From contig NC_064820.1 in NCBI RefSeq assembly GCF_024166365.1, forward strand, positions 60,675,501-60,739,500: a stretch of 64,000 bases of DNA. Reading direction: 5' to 3'. The position numbers were made by a program, and so were the translations under genes. Below, piece by piece: positions 47,513 to 60,250 of the stretch; positions within the stretch are counted from its first letter, which is position 1; each line of letters starts with the position of its first letter. A model generated the notes under the pieces. That model was not told the DNA's origin. It saw only the letters and a list, made by a program, of their open reading frames with translations, and made no database searches. This DNA is from Elephas maximus indicus. Taxonomy: Eukaryota > Chordata > Mammalia > Proboscidea > Elephantidae.

Positions 47513-47525
47513 CCCGCGAGAGAAA

Positions 47526-48007
47526 ATGGCGGCGGCGGCGGGGAATCGCGCCTCGTCGTCGGGATTCCCGGGCGCCGGGGCGGTGAGCCCCGAGGCGGGC
47601 GGCGGCAGAGGGCCCCTGAAGGCGAGCAGCGTGCCCGCGGCAGCCGCGGGGCTCCTGCGGGAGGCGGGCAGCGGGGGCCGCGAGCGGGCGGAGTGGCGGC
47701 GGCGGCAGCTGCGCAAAGTGCGGAGTGTGGAGCTGGACCGGCTGCCCGAGCCGCCGATCTTCCTCGCCGCTTCTCCGCCGTCCTCCTCAACTTCCCCGTC
47801 GCCGGAGCCCGCGGACTCGGCAGCGGGCGGGAGCGGTTTCCAGCCTCTGGCGGTGCCGCCGCCCCACGGAGCCGTGAGCCGCTGCGGCGCCCAGCCTGCA
47901 GAGCTAGTGGCCGCTTCGGACAGCGGCGCCCCGAACCTCGCAGGGGCCGAGCCCGGGGAGAAGCGAGCGTCCGCCGCCGAGCCGTCTCCTGCAGCGGCCC
48001 CCACCGG
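47526..48007 (+). CDS. MAP3K1: MAP3K1 (MEKK1) exon 1, N-terminal 160 codons
   Basis: MAP3K1 is a serine/threonine MAP3 kinase that activates MKK4/MKK7 (JNK) and MKK1/2 (ERK) and has a RING/PHD ubiquitin-ligase domain. It acts in the cytoplasm and at adhesion sites. This exon begins [16 protein letters not shown], as in human MAP3K1. It carries the conserved basic segment [15 protein letters not shown] (about residues 57-71), SPSPEPAD, and the AEPGEKRA...AEPSPAAAP end. It is Ala/Pro/Ser/Gly-rich and probably disordered. The PHD/RING, armadillo-like and kinase domains are in later exons outside the window. The ATG has A at -3 and G at +4. The exon ends at 48007 with a split Gly codon (two bases) before GTGAGT. 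The frame is open upstream to 47,409 but without an ATG. Confidence 0.95.
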
Positions 48008-49830
48008 GTGAGTAGCACCGCCGGGGGCGCGGAGAGAACTTTGGTTGTAGGCAGAGGGCAATGAATGAACCCCGGGTACCGTGCGCAGCGTCCTGGGGCC
48101 GCGTTCTGGGATACTGCGCGCCGCTTGCCGGGGTCCGAACCCCCGCACCCCCCGGGCACCCTCTCAGACCTCCTCCCGGCGTCGGGCGGCGCCCCGGACC
48201 CGGCCTAGGGGTTGGACGGGGTCCCGGGGCGGGGAAGTGCCGGGGAGTTTGTTATTGTTTGTAGACATGTGACAGACGTGCCAACCCGTCTGCGGGACCC
48301 GTTGCGAAAAGGTGTGGAGGCCCTGGCTAGCTCTGGGGCTCTGGGAATCCGTGCTCTCCGAGGAGCCGGGGCTTGAGACCCCGGCGCTGCCCTCAGGGCA
48401 ATTTGGGGCCGGACCCAGGGGGCAGGGGGCAACCAGGTGGCGGCGCGCCAGGAACGGAGTCTCGGGGACGGGGGGCGAGGCCGGAGCCGGCCGGCGGGCG
48501 GTGGTCGGCAAAGGGGCGGGGTGGGTGGGGAGCCCCAACCGGAGGCCGGGGCGAGGGCGAGAGGACAGAAGAGAAAGCGACGAGGTCTCTGCGGCCGTGA
48601 CAGGCCGAGCCCCTCCGCCCGCCTGGAGCTCGAGTCCTGAGGCAGGTATCGGGGGCCGGGCCCGGATGCCGCGGCGCGCCCCAAGAGCCGGCAGTAGGGG
48701 ATTCCCGGGGGACGGCTCGGTAACGCCTGTCAAAGCGGTGCGGACAGATAGACTGCAAACTCGTGGGACTTGCAGTCTTTTCGAAATTGGGGTTTTCTAA
48801 TTGCGTCCCCCCCAAAGGGGCTCCGAGAGTACTTGGGAATGCGAACTGCACGGAGAAGACTAGAGCGACTTCGGTTTGGAGTTTGAATTTGGTCTTTGAA
48901 GTTTGCATTTGGCTGAGTGGTGTAAGAGACCCGACCGGATGTGTCAGCCGTTCAATTTCAAAGCGGTGGTGACTGCTCCCCGCAGTTCCTCCGGCGTGGT
49001 TCGGGAGCGCGGCGCGGGTGCGGTGCTTCCTGCTCTGTGCAGCTGCGTCGGCCGACTGCCGAATTCCAGGGTTTTTTTGGGGGTTTTGTACAGAGCTGTC
49101 GGCTCAGCTAAGACAGACCTGTGGGGCTTATGCAGTACGATACATACGTGCAGTGTAACTCAGAGGAGCGATTCGTGGCCTGACCCTTTTTTCGCAGCTG
49201 GGGTTTTTTATGTTAAAGGAAATTCAAATAAATATGACAGCTATAATCTTTTTTTTTTTTTTTAATCTGGCTAACGTATACAAAGCACAAAGTCTTGATG
49301 GTGTATTTTGAGTTGCTGGAAATGGTTTTGTGATGGTCACCCTTTGCCCTGTAGAATTCCCTGACCCTTGTTGTGAGTATTTTAAAGAGTGTGTAACTTA
49401 GGTTTGTGTTTCTTGTGAGACTAATTTGACAGTGGAAATCTTAGTTTTGGTTCATTATCTGAAGTGATTTGGTACTTTTTTGTGAGATTATTTGTTTAAA
49501 ACTACAGTTCATTTATTACTTGGATGTCGCTCCCTCCCCTGAAAATAAATAAAAACTAAGAAAAAAAAATAGACTTTACCATGGCAGTATTGAAACAAAA
49601 GGAGATTGTGACTGTGATAGTTTTTTGTGTGCACTTGTACATGTAACTTAGTTTTACAAGAGTTATATTCCTTTACAGTTTTCTATTTCTATGCACATTG
49701 GACAAAAACTTAACTGGAAAAATTCTTTGAAGGCAAATGTGAGAAATTAGTTTTACCTATACTCATGATACATAACTCTTTGGATGCAATAAATGATTTA
49801 GTAAATATCAGCATTCTGGTCTTCTCATTG

Positions 49831-50030
49831 AGCTATGAATATAGTATAAGGGCAGCCACTGTTAAGATAACACATAGAAGTTGTTTGGTATGGTCTTCTG
49901 ACACAAAATAAGAGAACTAAGGTGGAAAAAAAAAAGCTATGAATATAGTATAAGGGCAGCCACTGTTAAGATAACACATAGAAGTTGTTTGGTATGGTCT
50001 TTTGACACAAAATAAGAGAACTAAAGTGGA
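49831..50030 (+). repeat. Recent 104-bp tandem duplication in intron 1
   Basis: The 96-base unit starting AGCTATGAATATAGTATAAG at 49831-49926 is repeated at 49935-50030. There are two differences only (C/T and G/A), and the copies are separated by an A-run of 8 bases. Confidence 0.97.
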
Positions 50031-51737
50031 GGCAGATAGAATTCAGGGACTGAATAAATCCATGCTTAGTTTTTGTGTTTTATAACCTAGGTTTTTTTCT
50101 CCTCTTTGTTTAAGGGGCGGATTATAAATTGCACAGTATATGATATAATAGACTAGTTTGCATAACCTTTTTTTTTTTTTTAATGACTTTCATTAGCCAG
50201 AAAGCTTTTGGCTCATCCCACATATAAAAGTAATTATTTCCTTTATAATTAAGTGTTGATTCCCTGTCTTTTTAAAATACGATGATTTTTCTAACTTCTT
50301 TGGCAATTGGGGTTGAAATTCATTTCAGTCTCTTGGTATAAACACTGAGTATAAGTAGTTCAATAAAACTTGAATTGAGCTTTGCATTATACTTGTTGAC
50401 AATAGTTTCATATGTTCAGGAGGAAAATCAGACAGTGAGATTTTGAAATATTTTTATGTTCGAGTAGGAGTAGGGGTCTAAAGACCTCTTCTGTCTAAAG
50501 ACCTATTTTTTTTTTTATTAATTCTATGATTTCAATTTGAGAATTCCCCTTAGTTTTTTTTTTAACTTTTTTATGTTGAATGTAGAAATTAAAATTGTAG
50601 AAAATACACTTGTGAGGTATAAATTATATAAATAACAGTAATTTTTAAAATTGGAGATTTAAAATCTGGCCCTCTTTTTCAGAGTAATAACTGAAATCAG
50701 TGAAAGTTTTGTGCCTGTAAGTGGCGCCCAAGCGTTTTGAGTTTTTCCTTGTATTACAGAATTAAGGGCTTTTTCATCCTATTTACTGTCTTTGAAGAAA
50801 AATTACAGTGTTACTCTTCATTGAACAGGCTATTGTGAGTTTAGTAGATATAATTACTCCATCCTATTTTGGTAACTTAAAAAGACCAAACTATCAATTT
50901 GCTGGCCCCCTGAAAGAACAAGATATGCTGTACTTGTTAATGTTAGTTTTGTTTAAAACTAAAGATATTTCATTGGCTGCCTTTATATCCTCATATAGCC
51001 CTAAGCTTTCACTTCCTCTCAGAAGCTGTTAGGCTAAAAAGATTCTTAGTGACATTTTACTAGAGGAGGTGAAGTGACATCACCTAAAAATAGGTTTTAA
51101 AAAATTAAGTTGGTGATATTATAAAATAATAGAAGTAGTTACATAAGTTAGTCTTCCATGAATTTGTAAGTTTCACCATTATGAAATGTCTCCAGGTTTC
51201 ATTTTAAATCAGTTAAGAAAACTAATGCATTCTTCAAAGAGTAACGTTATTAAATATAATTCTAAAACAAATGTCAGGGTTGGAATTGTTGCCAACTTTT
51301 GTTTTCTTTTCATATCTGATTTTGGCAAGGATGACTGGTTAAACAACATTCCTTAATATATGATTTCTAATGTACTGTCATAACTCCATTTTGTTAGATA
51401 CAAAAAACAGGAAGTAGCCCTGTTCATTGATATTCTTTCACGTCTTCTATACCAAGCATAGTATGTTGCACTTTTTAGAAATGTTTGCTGACTTGTAGAC
51501 TTGAAAATTTCAAAATATGGAAAGAAAAGAATGTTCTTTTGCTTTCAACAAGAGCAGAAGAACCAGCTGCAGCTTGCCTAGGCTGGGTCTGTTGATCAGT
51601 CCTGACACTGGCTGTGTGCATTCCAAAGGAAGAAATGATGGGATGGTAAGGTAGTTAATGGGGAATGGATTATTCCAAGGAAAAATACAGGGTGTTCAAA
51701 AGTGCTGAGTTAGGAAGTACAACTTTTGAATTTTGTG

Positions 51738-51925
51738 CCCCAGTCAATGGTTAAGTGCTCTGCTGCTAACCAAAAGGCTGGTGGCTGGAACCCATGAGCC
51801 GCTCTGTGGGAGAAAGATGTGGCAATCTGCTTCTGTAAAGATTACAGCCTTGGAAACCTTATTCTATAGGATACTCTCTCCTATAGGGCCACTATGAGTT
51901 GAAATCAACTTGATGGCAACAGGTC
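51738..51925 (+). repeat. AfroSINE in intron 1
   Basis: Plus copy: CTGCTAACCAAAAGGCTGG, TAAAGATTACAGCCTTGG. Confidence 0.92.
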
Positions 51926-52397
51926 AGTTTCTTGTGTTGGGGGGCTCTTATGGTGAAGGGGAATAGAAAAACGTGCTGTGGACGTGAAATTTTCCCTGGC
52001 GGCTACTTAAGAGCCACAGTCTATTACACCTCTAACCTTAAAATGCTTTGCTTATATCCGATATGCCAAGTACATTCCTTTGATTTGGTTGGTTCCCTCA
52101 GTCCTGGCCTCTTTTTCTATCCTAAGTCAAAAGTTAGAACTACTTAAAAATGTAAATATGTAGAAGATTAATATGAGGAAATGTACAGTATCAGGAATAA
52201 AGCTCAAATTGTTTTTATTTAAGAAATAATTTTTTAAAAATTTTAAACAGAAAAGAAATAATCAGGACTAGAGTTAAGATAAATGGTTCATTGCAAAATA
52301 GTGAGATTAGTCAGGTGCTCTTTTTATATTGCAGAATATAAGATGCTTTTAACTGTGGCTTAAAACATGTTCATTGAGCATATAGATATGCTTACCT

Positions 52398-52546
52398 GTT
52401 GCCATCAAGTTGATTCTAACCCATAGCAACCCTATAAGACAGAGTAGAACTGCCTGGTAGGGTTTCCAAAAGAGTGGCCAGTGGATTAGAACTGCCAACT
52501 TTTGGTTAGTAGCCATAGCTCTTAACTACTGTGCCACCAGGTCTCC
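52398..52546 (-). repeat. AfroSINE in intron 1
   Basis: Minus copy: CATCAAGTTGATTCTAAC to TGTGCCACCAGGTCTCC. Confidence 0.93.
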
Positions 52547-52579
52547 GTAGGTAATCCTTACATCACTTTTCTATAGTCA

Positions 52580-52803
52580 GCTCCTTTGCCTTCTGCGTGC
52601 CAAGCGAGTTGTATACATTATCTTGTTTAATCGTCACTACAGTGCTCTAGGGGAGAGGCAATGTAATCTGTTTTAAAGAGGAGGAAACTCATCTGATATG
52701 CTAAAGCCTCATGATCGAACAACTAGCGTGACAAAGCTAAAATTCAAATCCAAGTCAATCTGAGTCCACAGTCCATTTCTTTCCACTACTGTATGCTGCC
52801 TTC
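52580..52803 (-). repeat. MIR
   Basis: CGTGCCAAGCGAGTTGTATAC, AAGAGGAGGAAACTC and the final CCACTACTGTATGCTGCC mark a minus-strand MIR. Confidence 0.8.
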
Positions 52804-52932
52804 ATTTTCTTTTTCAAATTAATTGATGATTTTAAGGAGGAAGTTGTTGGTCAGGAGTCGTAATAGAGTACTACGTCTCTACTCAGTGTCACTGCCAGTA
52901 CATTTGTTTGCTGATAGACATACTGAAGGCTA

Positions 52933-53072
52933 TGTGCAGTGGTTAAGAGCTTGACTGCTAACCAAAAGATTGGCAGCTCAAACCCACCTGCCACTCCTTG
53001 GAAACTCTATGGGGCAGTTCTACTCTGCCCTACAGGGTTACTATGAGTCCAGATCGGCTCAACGGCAACGTG
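52933..53072 (+). repeat. AfroSINE in intron 1
   Basis: Plus copy: GCAGTGGTTAAGAGCTTG, GGGGCAGTTCTACTCTGCCC. Confidence 0.93.
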
Positions 53073-55019
53073 TGTATATCCTTATGTGTGTAATGCATAG
53101 TTCTCTGTAACCTGATCGACATATAACAAGTAAGCTGTATTTAGATTACCCCATCATGTTAGGTAAAGAGGGTAAATGATTAGTCTTGAATGTTTCTTAA
53201 ATTTATTGATATCTGCTATATTAAATCATAAGTCAGGAAGTAAAGAAGGCAGACCTAGTATTCTTTCATCTTAATCATCATACATAGAGACAGTATTCCA
53301 ATGTCGATGAACCCTACACTTTATTTATTTATTTTCCAGATTTCATTCGTTTAACATTTATGAACCCCTACAAGGTGGTGGTCTAGGTGTAGAGAAAAAA
53401 ATCATCATGCAGTCTCTCTTTCTTTTGGTAGACTGTGGTATATAAACGTGTTTCATCATCCCGTGTTAAGTGCTGTGAGAGAGAAAGGGCTACAGAGGAG
53501 CACCCAGATTAGGATTAGTGCTCTGACTTTCATCTACAACATTCCACCCTGTATTCCTACAGTAAATGCAATAGTATCTTCCCAGCTTTCTGAGGAATTA
53601 ATTGGCCTTTTAGATTAGTACTTCAGAGTGGTAGGTTTGTTCTGCCTTCTGCTTGTACATTTGGTCTGCTAGTGTTTGCTCTTTCTTTGGTCTCTTTCCC
53701 TTTCCTTAGAATAGATACGTACAGTAGTTTCGGGTCACTAATGGAAAAAAGGACCCTAGATAAGGTTACTTGTAGTTTCAAACCTATTGCCTATGATTTT
53801 AAAAGGAGTATGTACAGTACTGCAAGTTCAGGCATGATTTTTTTTTTTTTGTAAGAAAATTAAAATGGAGATGAGGGGAGTATGAAATTCAATGGCTGCC
53901 TATGTGGGTTTTAAAATTCAATCTTTATTATTAGTAACAGCCACTCTGCTCAGTTAAGAAAACTTGTAGGGAAATGTAAAATATGCTCTAGGACGAAAGA
54001 CAATCAAGAAGATATACTTGTCTTTATTTACTGTATGCATGTCACAGTTGATTTAGCTATGTTTGGTATGGAAGGGAGTTCTGTTAGTGAACGAGTCCTT
54101 TGGAATACCATACTAGTTAGCTTGATTGAATAGATTGAGATGTTGAGGAGAACTGTTTACAAAATGGAGAACTGTTAAATTCTTAAGACCCACCGAGCAT
54201 GTATTTCTGAGGGTATACTTCTGTCGCCTGGAAATTATTAATGGGGCCATTGGACTTCTTGAAATCTGAAGTAAGCCCCTGGAGCCACATGGTATGCTTA
54301 TGCGGTGCAGAAGCTAGTTTCATCATATGTAGGCAATGCTCGAGCTGAGTTCATCATGTGTAGGTATGATGATGATGAGTGTACGTGTAGTGAAGAGAGG
54401 GCAGGTGGTGGACTGTAGGTTGGAGCTTTACTCTTGACAAACAGACATTATGATTACTTTCCTTTATTGCCTAAATAATCATTTAAGTGATATGCTATCG
54501 AACAAGTTTTAAACTAGCCTTACAGCATTCTGAATACTAAATACCAGTTAACTGACCAGGAACTCTGTTTTAGTATCTAGACTAGCGTCTGGCATCCATG
54601 AATGTTAGCTGTCTCGTGAATTGAATGCTAGGATGAATTGATTTTCCCAAGTGGTTATTTTTAGATTTTTGTCTCTGAAGGTTAGTCACTTACTCAAACA
54701 TGATCTTAATCTCGGTCTAGTTTAAGGCAAGTTTTGAGGCAACTTACGAGTTTTTGGACATTGCTTGGTATTTATTAGCAGTAGTTGGTATTTAGCAAGC
54801 AGCCATTAGCAATATTGGTCAGTTTTATATAATGTGAAACTTACGGTAATTTAATTTTAATGGCTAAGTGTATATTATTAAATAATTGGAGCCATGCTCA
54901 AACTACCAAATGTTAAGAAAGCTGAGTTCCTGGTATATGAAAACATCTGGTTGTTTGGGTAAATAGATAAGCTCTCCTGATTTTCTTCTTAGCCCAGGCA
55001 ATTCTTCCTCAATAGTGCA

Positions 55020-55925
55020 TCATCATCCTCTTGAACGTTAATGTTAGATAGTCCTCAGGTAGTCTTAGGCCCTCTGTCATTCTGTCTCCTGCATCGCCAC
55101 TCCAGCCTCATTCATGCCTTTAGATCAATTATCAGCCATTAACGAGTGATTCCAGAGTTATTCCTTAGCCTGGATCTCTCCTAAACTCCAGGTCTATTAA
55201 ACCTGCTTTCATAATATTTCTACTTGAATATCTCAGCTGTACCCCACACACAGTATCTAAAGCCAAATTCACTATTTTCTCCCCTAAATCTCGCTTCTCT
55301 TACGGTGTTACCTGGACAGTAAATAGCTCCATAATATATTCTGCTTATCCAGCAGAACCAGAACGTAGGATGCATCCTAGACACCCTCCCCCTCACCTCC
55401 TCATATTCAGTCAGTCATTAAAAAACTTTCAAATGCTTTCTATTTAGATAAAGACTAGAGAGTCCTTACATGGCCTGCAGAGTCCCTGCCTGCCCGTCCA
55501 GGCTCATCTCAGATCACTCTGGCCTTTGTTGTCTGCAGTATGGCTTTCATGTCCTCAAACTCAGCAACGTCACCTGTCACAGAGCCTTTGCATGAAGCAT
55601 GCTTCCTCTGCCAAGAAGACTCTTTCCAAAGCCCACCGAGTCAACTCCTCATTGCTCAGATCTTAGTTCATTGATGTTTCCTCAGATAAGTCTTCCCTGA
55701 TACCCCAGACTAGGCAGGTTCAGGTTACTGGCTTTTGTAGCAGTGTCCCTGCTGTTGTTGTGATGTTACATTTGTGTTATCTCATTTGAGGAATGATTGC
55801 CTTCCCCCTAAGACCATAAGATCTGAATGGGCAGGGCATGTGGCTCAGTAGGGACCAATCACTTCACAAAATGCTTGGCACAGAGTAGACACTCCGCAAG
55901 CATTTGTTGAATAGATGAATGAAGG
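55020..55925 (+). mobile_element. L2 LINE, 3' portion
   Basis: TGGATCTCTCCTAAACTCCAGG, AGAGCCTTTGCATGAAGC, TCTTCCCTGATACC and the GGCACAGAGTAGACACTCC...TTGTTGAATAGATGAATG end are L2 landmarks. Confidence 0.85.
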
Positions 55926-56009
55926 GAATAATGGCATGTTCAAACTAGTAGATCACCTCTTCTTCCCCTTTGGTCAGACATAGTCTAGGACCTAGTTAAA
56001 CTAAAAAAA

Positions 56010-56164
56010 CCAAACATGTTGCCATCCAGTCAACTCCAACTCATAGTGACCCTATAGGACAGAGTAGAACTGCCCTGTTGGGTTTCCAGGGAGTGGCTGG
56101 GGCATTCAAACTGCTGACCTTTTGATTAGCAGCCGAATGCTTAACCGCGGAGCCACCAGGGCAC
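56010..56164 (-). repeat. AfroSINE in intron 1
   Basis: Minus copy, short linker type, ending GCCACCAGGGCACC. Confidence 0.94.
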
Positions 56165-57579
56165 CAGGACCTAATTGGGAAGAGGGAAAACGGGAAAAAT
56201 CTAGACTGTGTTTCCAAATTGTGGCCTTGTGATAAACTCATTGGGAGGTATCTGGACTATTGGACATGCTGGGTGCCTTGAGGAAAGAAGGATAGCTTAA
56301 AGTGATACAGAGGAAGTAGTTAAACTGTACAATTTGTTATAGGTAAAACAAGTTTGTTATCTGTGTGTAATTCTTCTTTAGCTTCTAGGAACTTGAAAAT
56401 GTGTATGTATGAATATATACGTAAAGGTCATGCATTAATATAATTGTCCCTTTTTTAAGTTTTCAGAATGATGTTTAAATTTACGGTACTACTTTTAGGA
56501 TTCTTGTCCAGTACTTCATCCAAAATTCATTAATTTGTTATAATAATTCAACTTGAGATAAATAGAAGTTCACGTTTGCATTAAAGAAAAGATTTGCTAG
56601 GCAAATACTATATGAGATTTCAGGAGCCAAGAACCACGCAACAGAAAATGTTTTAAAGTAATACCAGAGGTAACTAAACCCAGCAGCCTCTCTTATCTAG
56701 AACATGGATTAGCACTAAGAAGTAGAGTGAGAAGACTGAGCAGCCAACAGGCTTGTAACAAAATCTGTGCTTTGATTTTACACTTAAAAGTGTTTCAAGG
56801 GCATTTGCTCAGGATTCGTTGACACTTATTTAAGACATTGTTCTTGCAGTCTTGTGTATTTGGTGTCCCTAACATGCAGCAATTAAAAGCAGCCAATTAG
56901 AGGGGATAGCAGTGTGCATACTGCAAGAGGCAGGTTCCCTGAAGGCAGCAGTGCGGGCAACAAAGTAGGGAAATAGACTTAATAAAGAGAGGAACTCTAA
57001 AAACTAGAACATTAAAACATTGCAATCGGGGGCCACCTGGTGTTGGGACAGTTAGTTCTTACAGACCTGGGCAACCCCAGAACTGTGAATTTATTAAATC
57101 CCAGCACTGTTTAACATTACTTCCTGGGTATCAATTTTCTGATTTGTAAAATGAGTTTAAGATTATATATCATTGTTTTTATTTTTAATGGCAACTGTGG
57201 CTCAATATTAAAAGATTATCATGTTTCTGTACATTCAATGAATTGAAGTTAAAAAGCTTATATTTTAGGAGAATTTCCACCCAGAATAGTTGCAGAAAGC
57301 ATTTTAATTCTTAAAGTGGTAAACCTCTAAATTACTAGAAGATGAAACCATGTAGCCTTGATGGTAGTGAATAAATGAGGTGTACTTTAGAATTACATAA
57401 AATTGAATTCTGCTCATTAGAAATGTCTTGTGGATTGTCTGTGTGGAAAAATGTTTTTTGCTTTATTTGTTGGCCTGAGTCATTTTACATCCTGCAGTTT
57501 CTTTAAAATAATAATAAATCCCTACCACCATCACCACCACTAATATATACAGGCATTTCTACTAGTTAGACTGTAAGGA

Positions 57580-57650
57580 GGCAGAAGAATCCCAGACTTG
57601 GGAGTCAGACAGTAAGCTCCAGCTTTGTAACATTGACAAGTTATTACGTC
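57580..57650 (+). repeat. MIR fragment
   Basis: GACTTGGGAGTCAGACAGTAAG and TTGACAAGTTATTA, the 5' half of a MIR. Confidence 0.55.
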
Positions 57651-58149
57651 AAAGTTTTTGCTTTATAAATACATAAAACACCTTTTCTGTGAGGCTCTAA
57701 GAAGATGGCTGCTTATGAAAGTACCTTAATGCCTAATGCTCTAACGTGATATTTACTTGTGTTTTACAACAGACATTTCATAGCTTCTTTTTCTTTCTTC
57801 AAAATTTTAATCATTTAGCTGTATCTGTTATTTGTTTTCTGGATTTCTCATGGTATTCTTAAATTCTTATTTGAAATAAACCAAATTATTTTCATTGAAC
57901 CTTAGATTTTTAAACAGATAAAACAGATTAATATAAATGCCCCTTAAAAAGTTTTCATCTAAATTTATTTTGAATTTTGGAAGTATGTTTCAATTATTCC
58001 TATATATGGGCGCCTCCATGCTGTTAGATTGCAGTATGACAAGATCCTTATGATAGTTCAGAGATTGAGAATTTATAGAATTAAACTTCAGTAGTAAAAT
58101 AATCGGACAGTCCTTTTGAAGGCAACAGAACAATTTATTTAAAACAGTA

Positions 58150-59360
58150 AAAAAACAAAAAGACCTATGTTGTGTACACTGTTAAACAGTTTGCTTTTTT
58201 TCTTAACAATGTTTTGTTAGTTATCGTAAGGATGAACATAGATTTATCTTTTCAGTGACTACATAATATTCCCTCATACGGTTGTCTCATTAATTAACCA
58301 GTTTCCTATCTTTAGACATTTATAGTGTCTCACTTTTTTGTTGTTACACTAAGCTTTAGTGACTACCCTTGCATATACATTTTCGTATAGCTCTGCATTC
58401 TGTCTGATAGGATAAAAATTCAGAAGTGGAATTGCTGAGTCAAGGGGTGTACATATTTTAGAATTTGATTATATAGCCAGATTGCCCTATAAATCATTGT
58501 GCCAGTTTACATTTACCTCACAGTAGGTGAGAGTACCTGTTGCTCAACATCCTTGCCAACGTTGGATATCATTAAGCTTTTATTTTTACCAATCTCGTGG
58601 GTGATGAAAGATGGTTTCTCATTTTAATTTCTACTTCTTAGATTTTAGTGTCATCGCACATCTTGTTCTACTTACTGACGATTTCATACTTCTTTTGTAT
58701 ATTTCCCTCCACTTATGGGAGAGAATCGTTTATCTTTTTCTTAATGATTCGTTAGTACTTTTTGTATATTAAGGATATACTCTGATACTTGTTGCAGTTA
58801 TTTTCCCCCACTTTTTGTCTTATGACTTACAGCTTTGAATATAGTATTTTTCTATTAAGAAGCTTAAAATTTTTTTTCCAAATTTTGATTCTTTCTCATG
58901 GCTTTTGTGCTTAGGTGTAGAAAGGCTTTCCAAAGAGACAGTGCCGTGTAGTAGTAAAGAACACGAAAGCCGGGTTCTAGGATTTCACCACTATTCAGCA
59001 GTGTAACTAGGAAGTTACTTAACTTTTTTGTACCTTAGTTCCCTACCTGTAAAATGGGGATAATAATAGTATCCACTTCAGAGTTGTTGTGAGGATTGAA
59101 AGAATTGATGTTTGTATAACTCTTAAAACAGTGCTTGGTTCATAGTAAACAATATGTAAGTAATAGCTATTATTCTTTACTGCAAGATTGTAAAAATTCA
59201 CCAATGTTTTCTAATAGCATTCTTACGGGTGTTAAAAAAACACTTTAACTTCTGATTCATCTGAAGTTTAAGGGATGACATAAGGCTCTAACTTCGCTTT
59301 CTCCAAACAGCTGGCTAGGTGTCCCAGCCCTGTTCATTGATTAGAAGTATCCCTTTGTTT
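58150..59360 (-). mobile_element. Old L1M fragment, antisense, split by a MIR
   Basis: GGAATTGCTGAGTCAAGGGG, CTCAACATCCTTGCCAACG and TTTGTATATTAAGGATATACTC are antisense L1 3'-region text. It continues after the MIR with CAGCTGGCTAGGTGTCCCAG. Confidence 0.85.
58930..59190 (+). repeat. MIR
   Basis: AAGTTACTTAACTTTTTTG, CTGTAAAATGGGGATAATAA and AGTGCTTGGTTCATAGTAAAC give a clear plus-strand MIR. Confidence 0.9.
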
Positions 59361-59539
59361 GTATATTAAAATTTAAATGTATTTGGAAGTTTACAAATAC
59401 ATTTCTTTGTTTCTGATCTTTTTCTTGCTCAAAAGTTCTCAATTTCTAAGTAACCAACCTTGTTTTGTGCAAATATTTTAAGAAAGCCAGTCGCTGACTA
59501 GAGAGAAAAGGGTGTATCAGGAGATTGTCAGCTACTTCT

Positions 59540-60250
59540 TTGCTGACTTGTTCATGCCACTGTTTTGATGTCGAAAATGTCTTGACCTCAGTGGCAGAAC
59601 CCTGCATCCAACTGTGCCTGAAATTGTTCCTACAGGAGGAACAGCTGTGTCAGGCACTACAGACACCACGTGTCCAAACCAAATCCTTGTCCTTTCCAGC
59701 CTCTCCATCCTCCTACTCAGAGCTCCTTGGATAAACGTTACCACAGTCTCCCTAATTGCTGTGCTGTTATTCCTCTGGCTTTCTCACCCTCCACTTCTAA
59801 TTGATCACCAGTCCTGTTGTTGCCAGTTTCTAATAGTCCTTAGAATCCACCTACATCTCTCCACTCCCACGGTTGCACCCAGGGCCAGGCCGCTGTGGAC
59901 TCTGCCCGGTTTTTGTAAAGCCTCCTTGCAAACCAGCTTCCTGCTTTTGGATGTGTGCTCCTCCTCTTTTCTCTGCACCACAGTCAGGGTGAATTTCTAA
60001 ATTGCAGGTCTGATTTTGACGCTTCCCCCCATGAAACCTTTTCAGTGCCTTCACTTCATCTTCAGAAAAGCCCAGACTCCTTCATGTAGATTGGGCCTCT
60101 GCACACTTCTCAGCTCCCCCTTCCAGAATGTGCTGCTCCAGTTGTTGGGTCCCAGGTTCATGTTTTTACTCCCCCCAACTGAGCCTTCTTTATTCTCAAT
60201 GTGCTGAATGCTCTTTCCTGTGTCTGGAATACTCATTCCCTCCCTTTTAA
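59540..60250 (+). mobile_element. L2 LINE fragment
   Basis: CCTTTTCAGTGCCTTCACTTC, AAAGCCCAGACTCCTTCATG and the CTTTCCTGTGTCTGGAATAC end are L2 3' features. Open frames in it are fragments. Confidence 0.8.

Larger units (their letters stand above)
46900..48750. promoter_or_regulatory. MAP3K1: MAP3K1 CpG island and promoter
   Basis: Dense CpG from roughly 46,900 to 48,750, centred on the first exon. No TATA box is near the start; GC boxes (CCCCGCCCC at about 47,473 and similar) lie just upstream. This fits a broad TATA-less housekeeping-type promoter. The transcription start is not directly visible and is probably within about 300 bases upstream of 47,526. Boundaries are by eye. Confidence 0.85.

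Noticed and set aside
47409..47525. In-frame 39-codon N-terminal extension of MAP3K1
   Set aside because: It lacks an ATG (the frame begins at a TTG), and the conserved protein start is the ATG at 47526.
47054..48148. Long minus-strand open frame (364 codons) across the MAP3K1 CpG island
   Set aside because: Composition-driven: very GC-rich DNA has few stops, the translation is low-complexity Arg/Ala/Pro/Gly, and it lies antisense to a recognised exon. No splice or promoter evidence on that strand.
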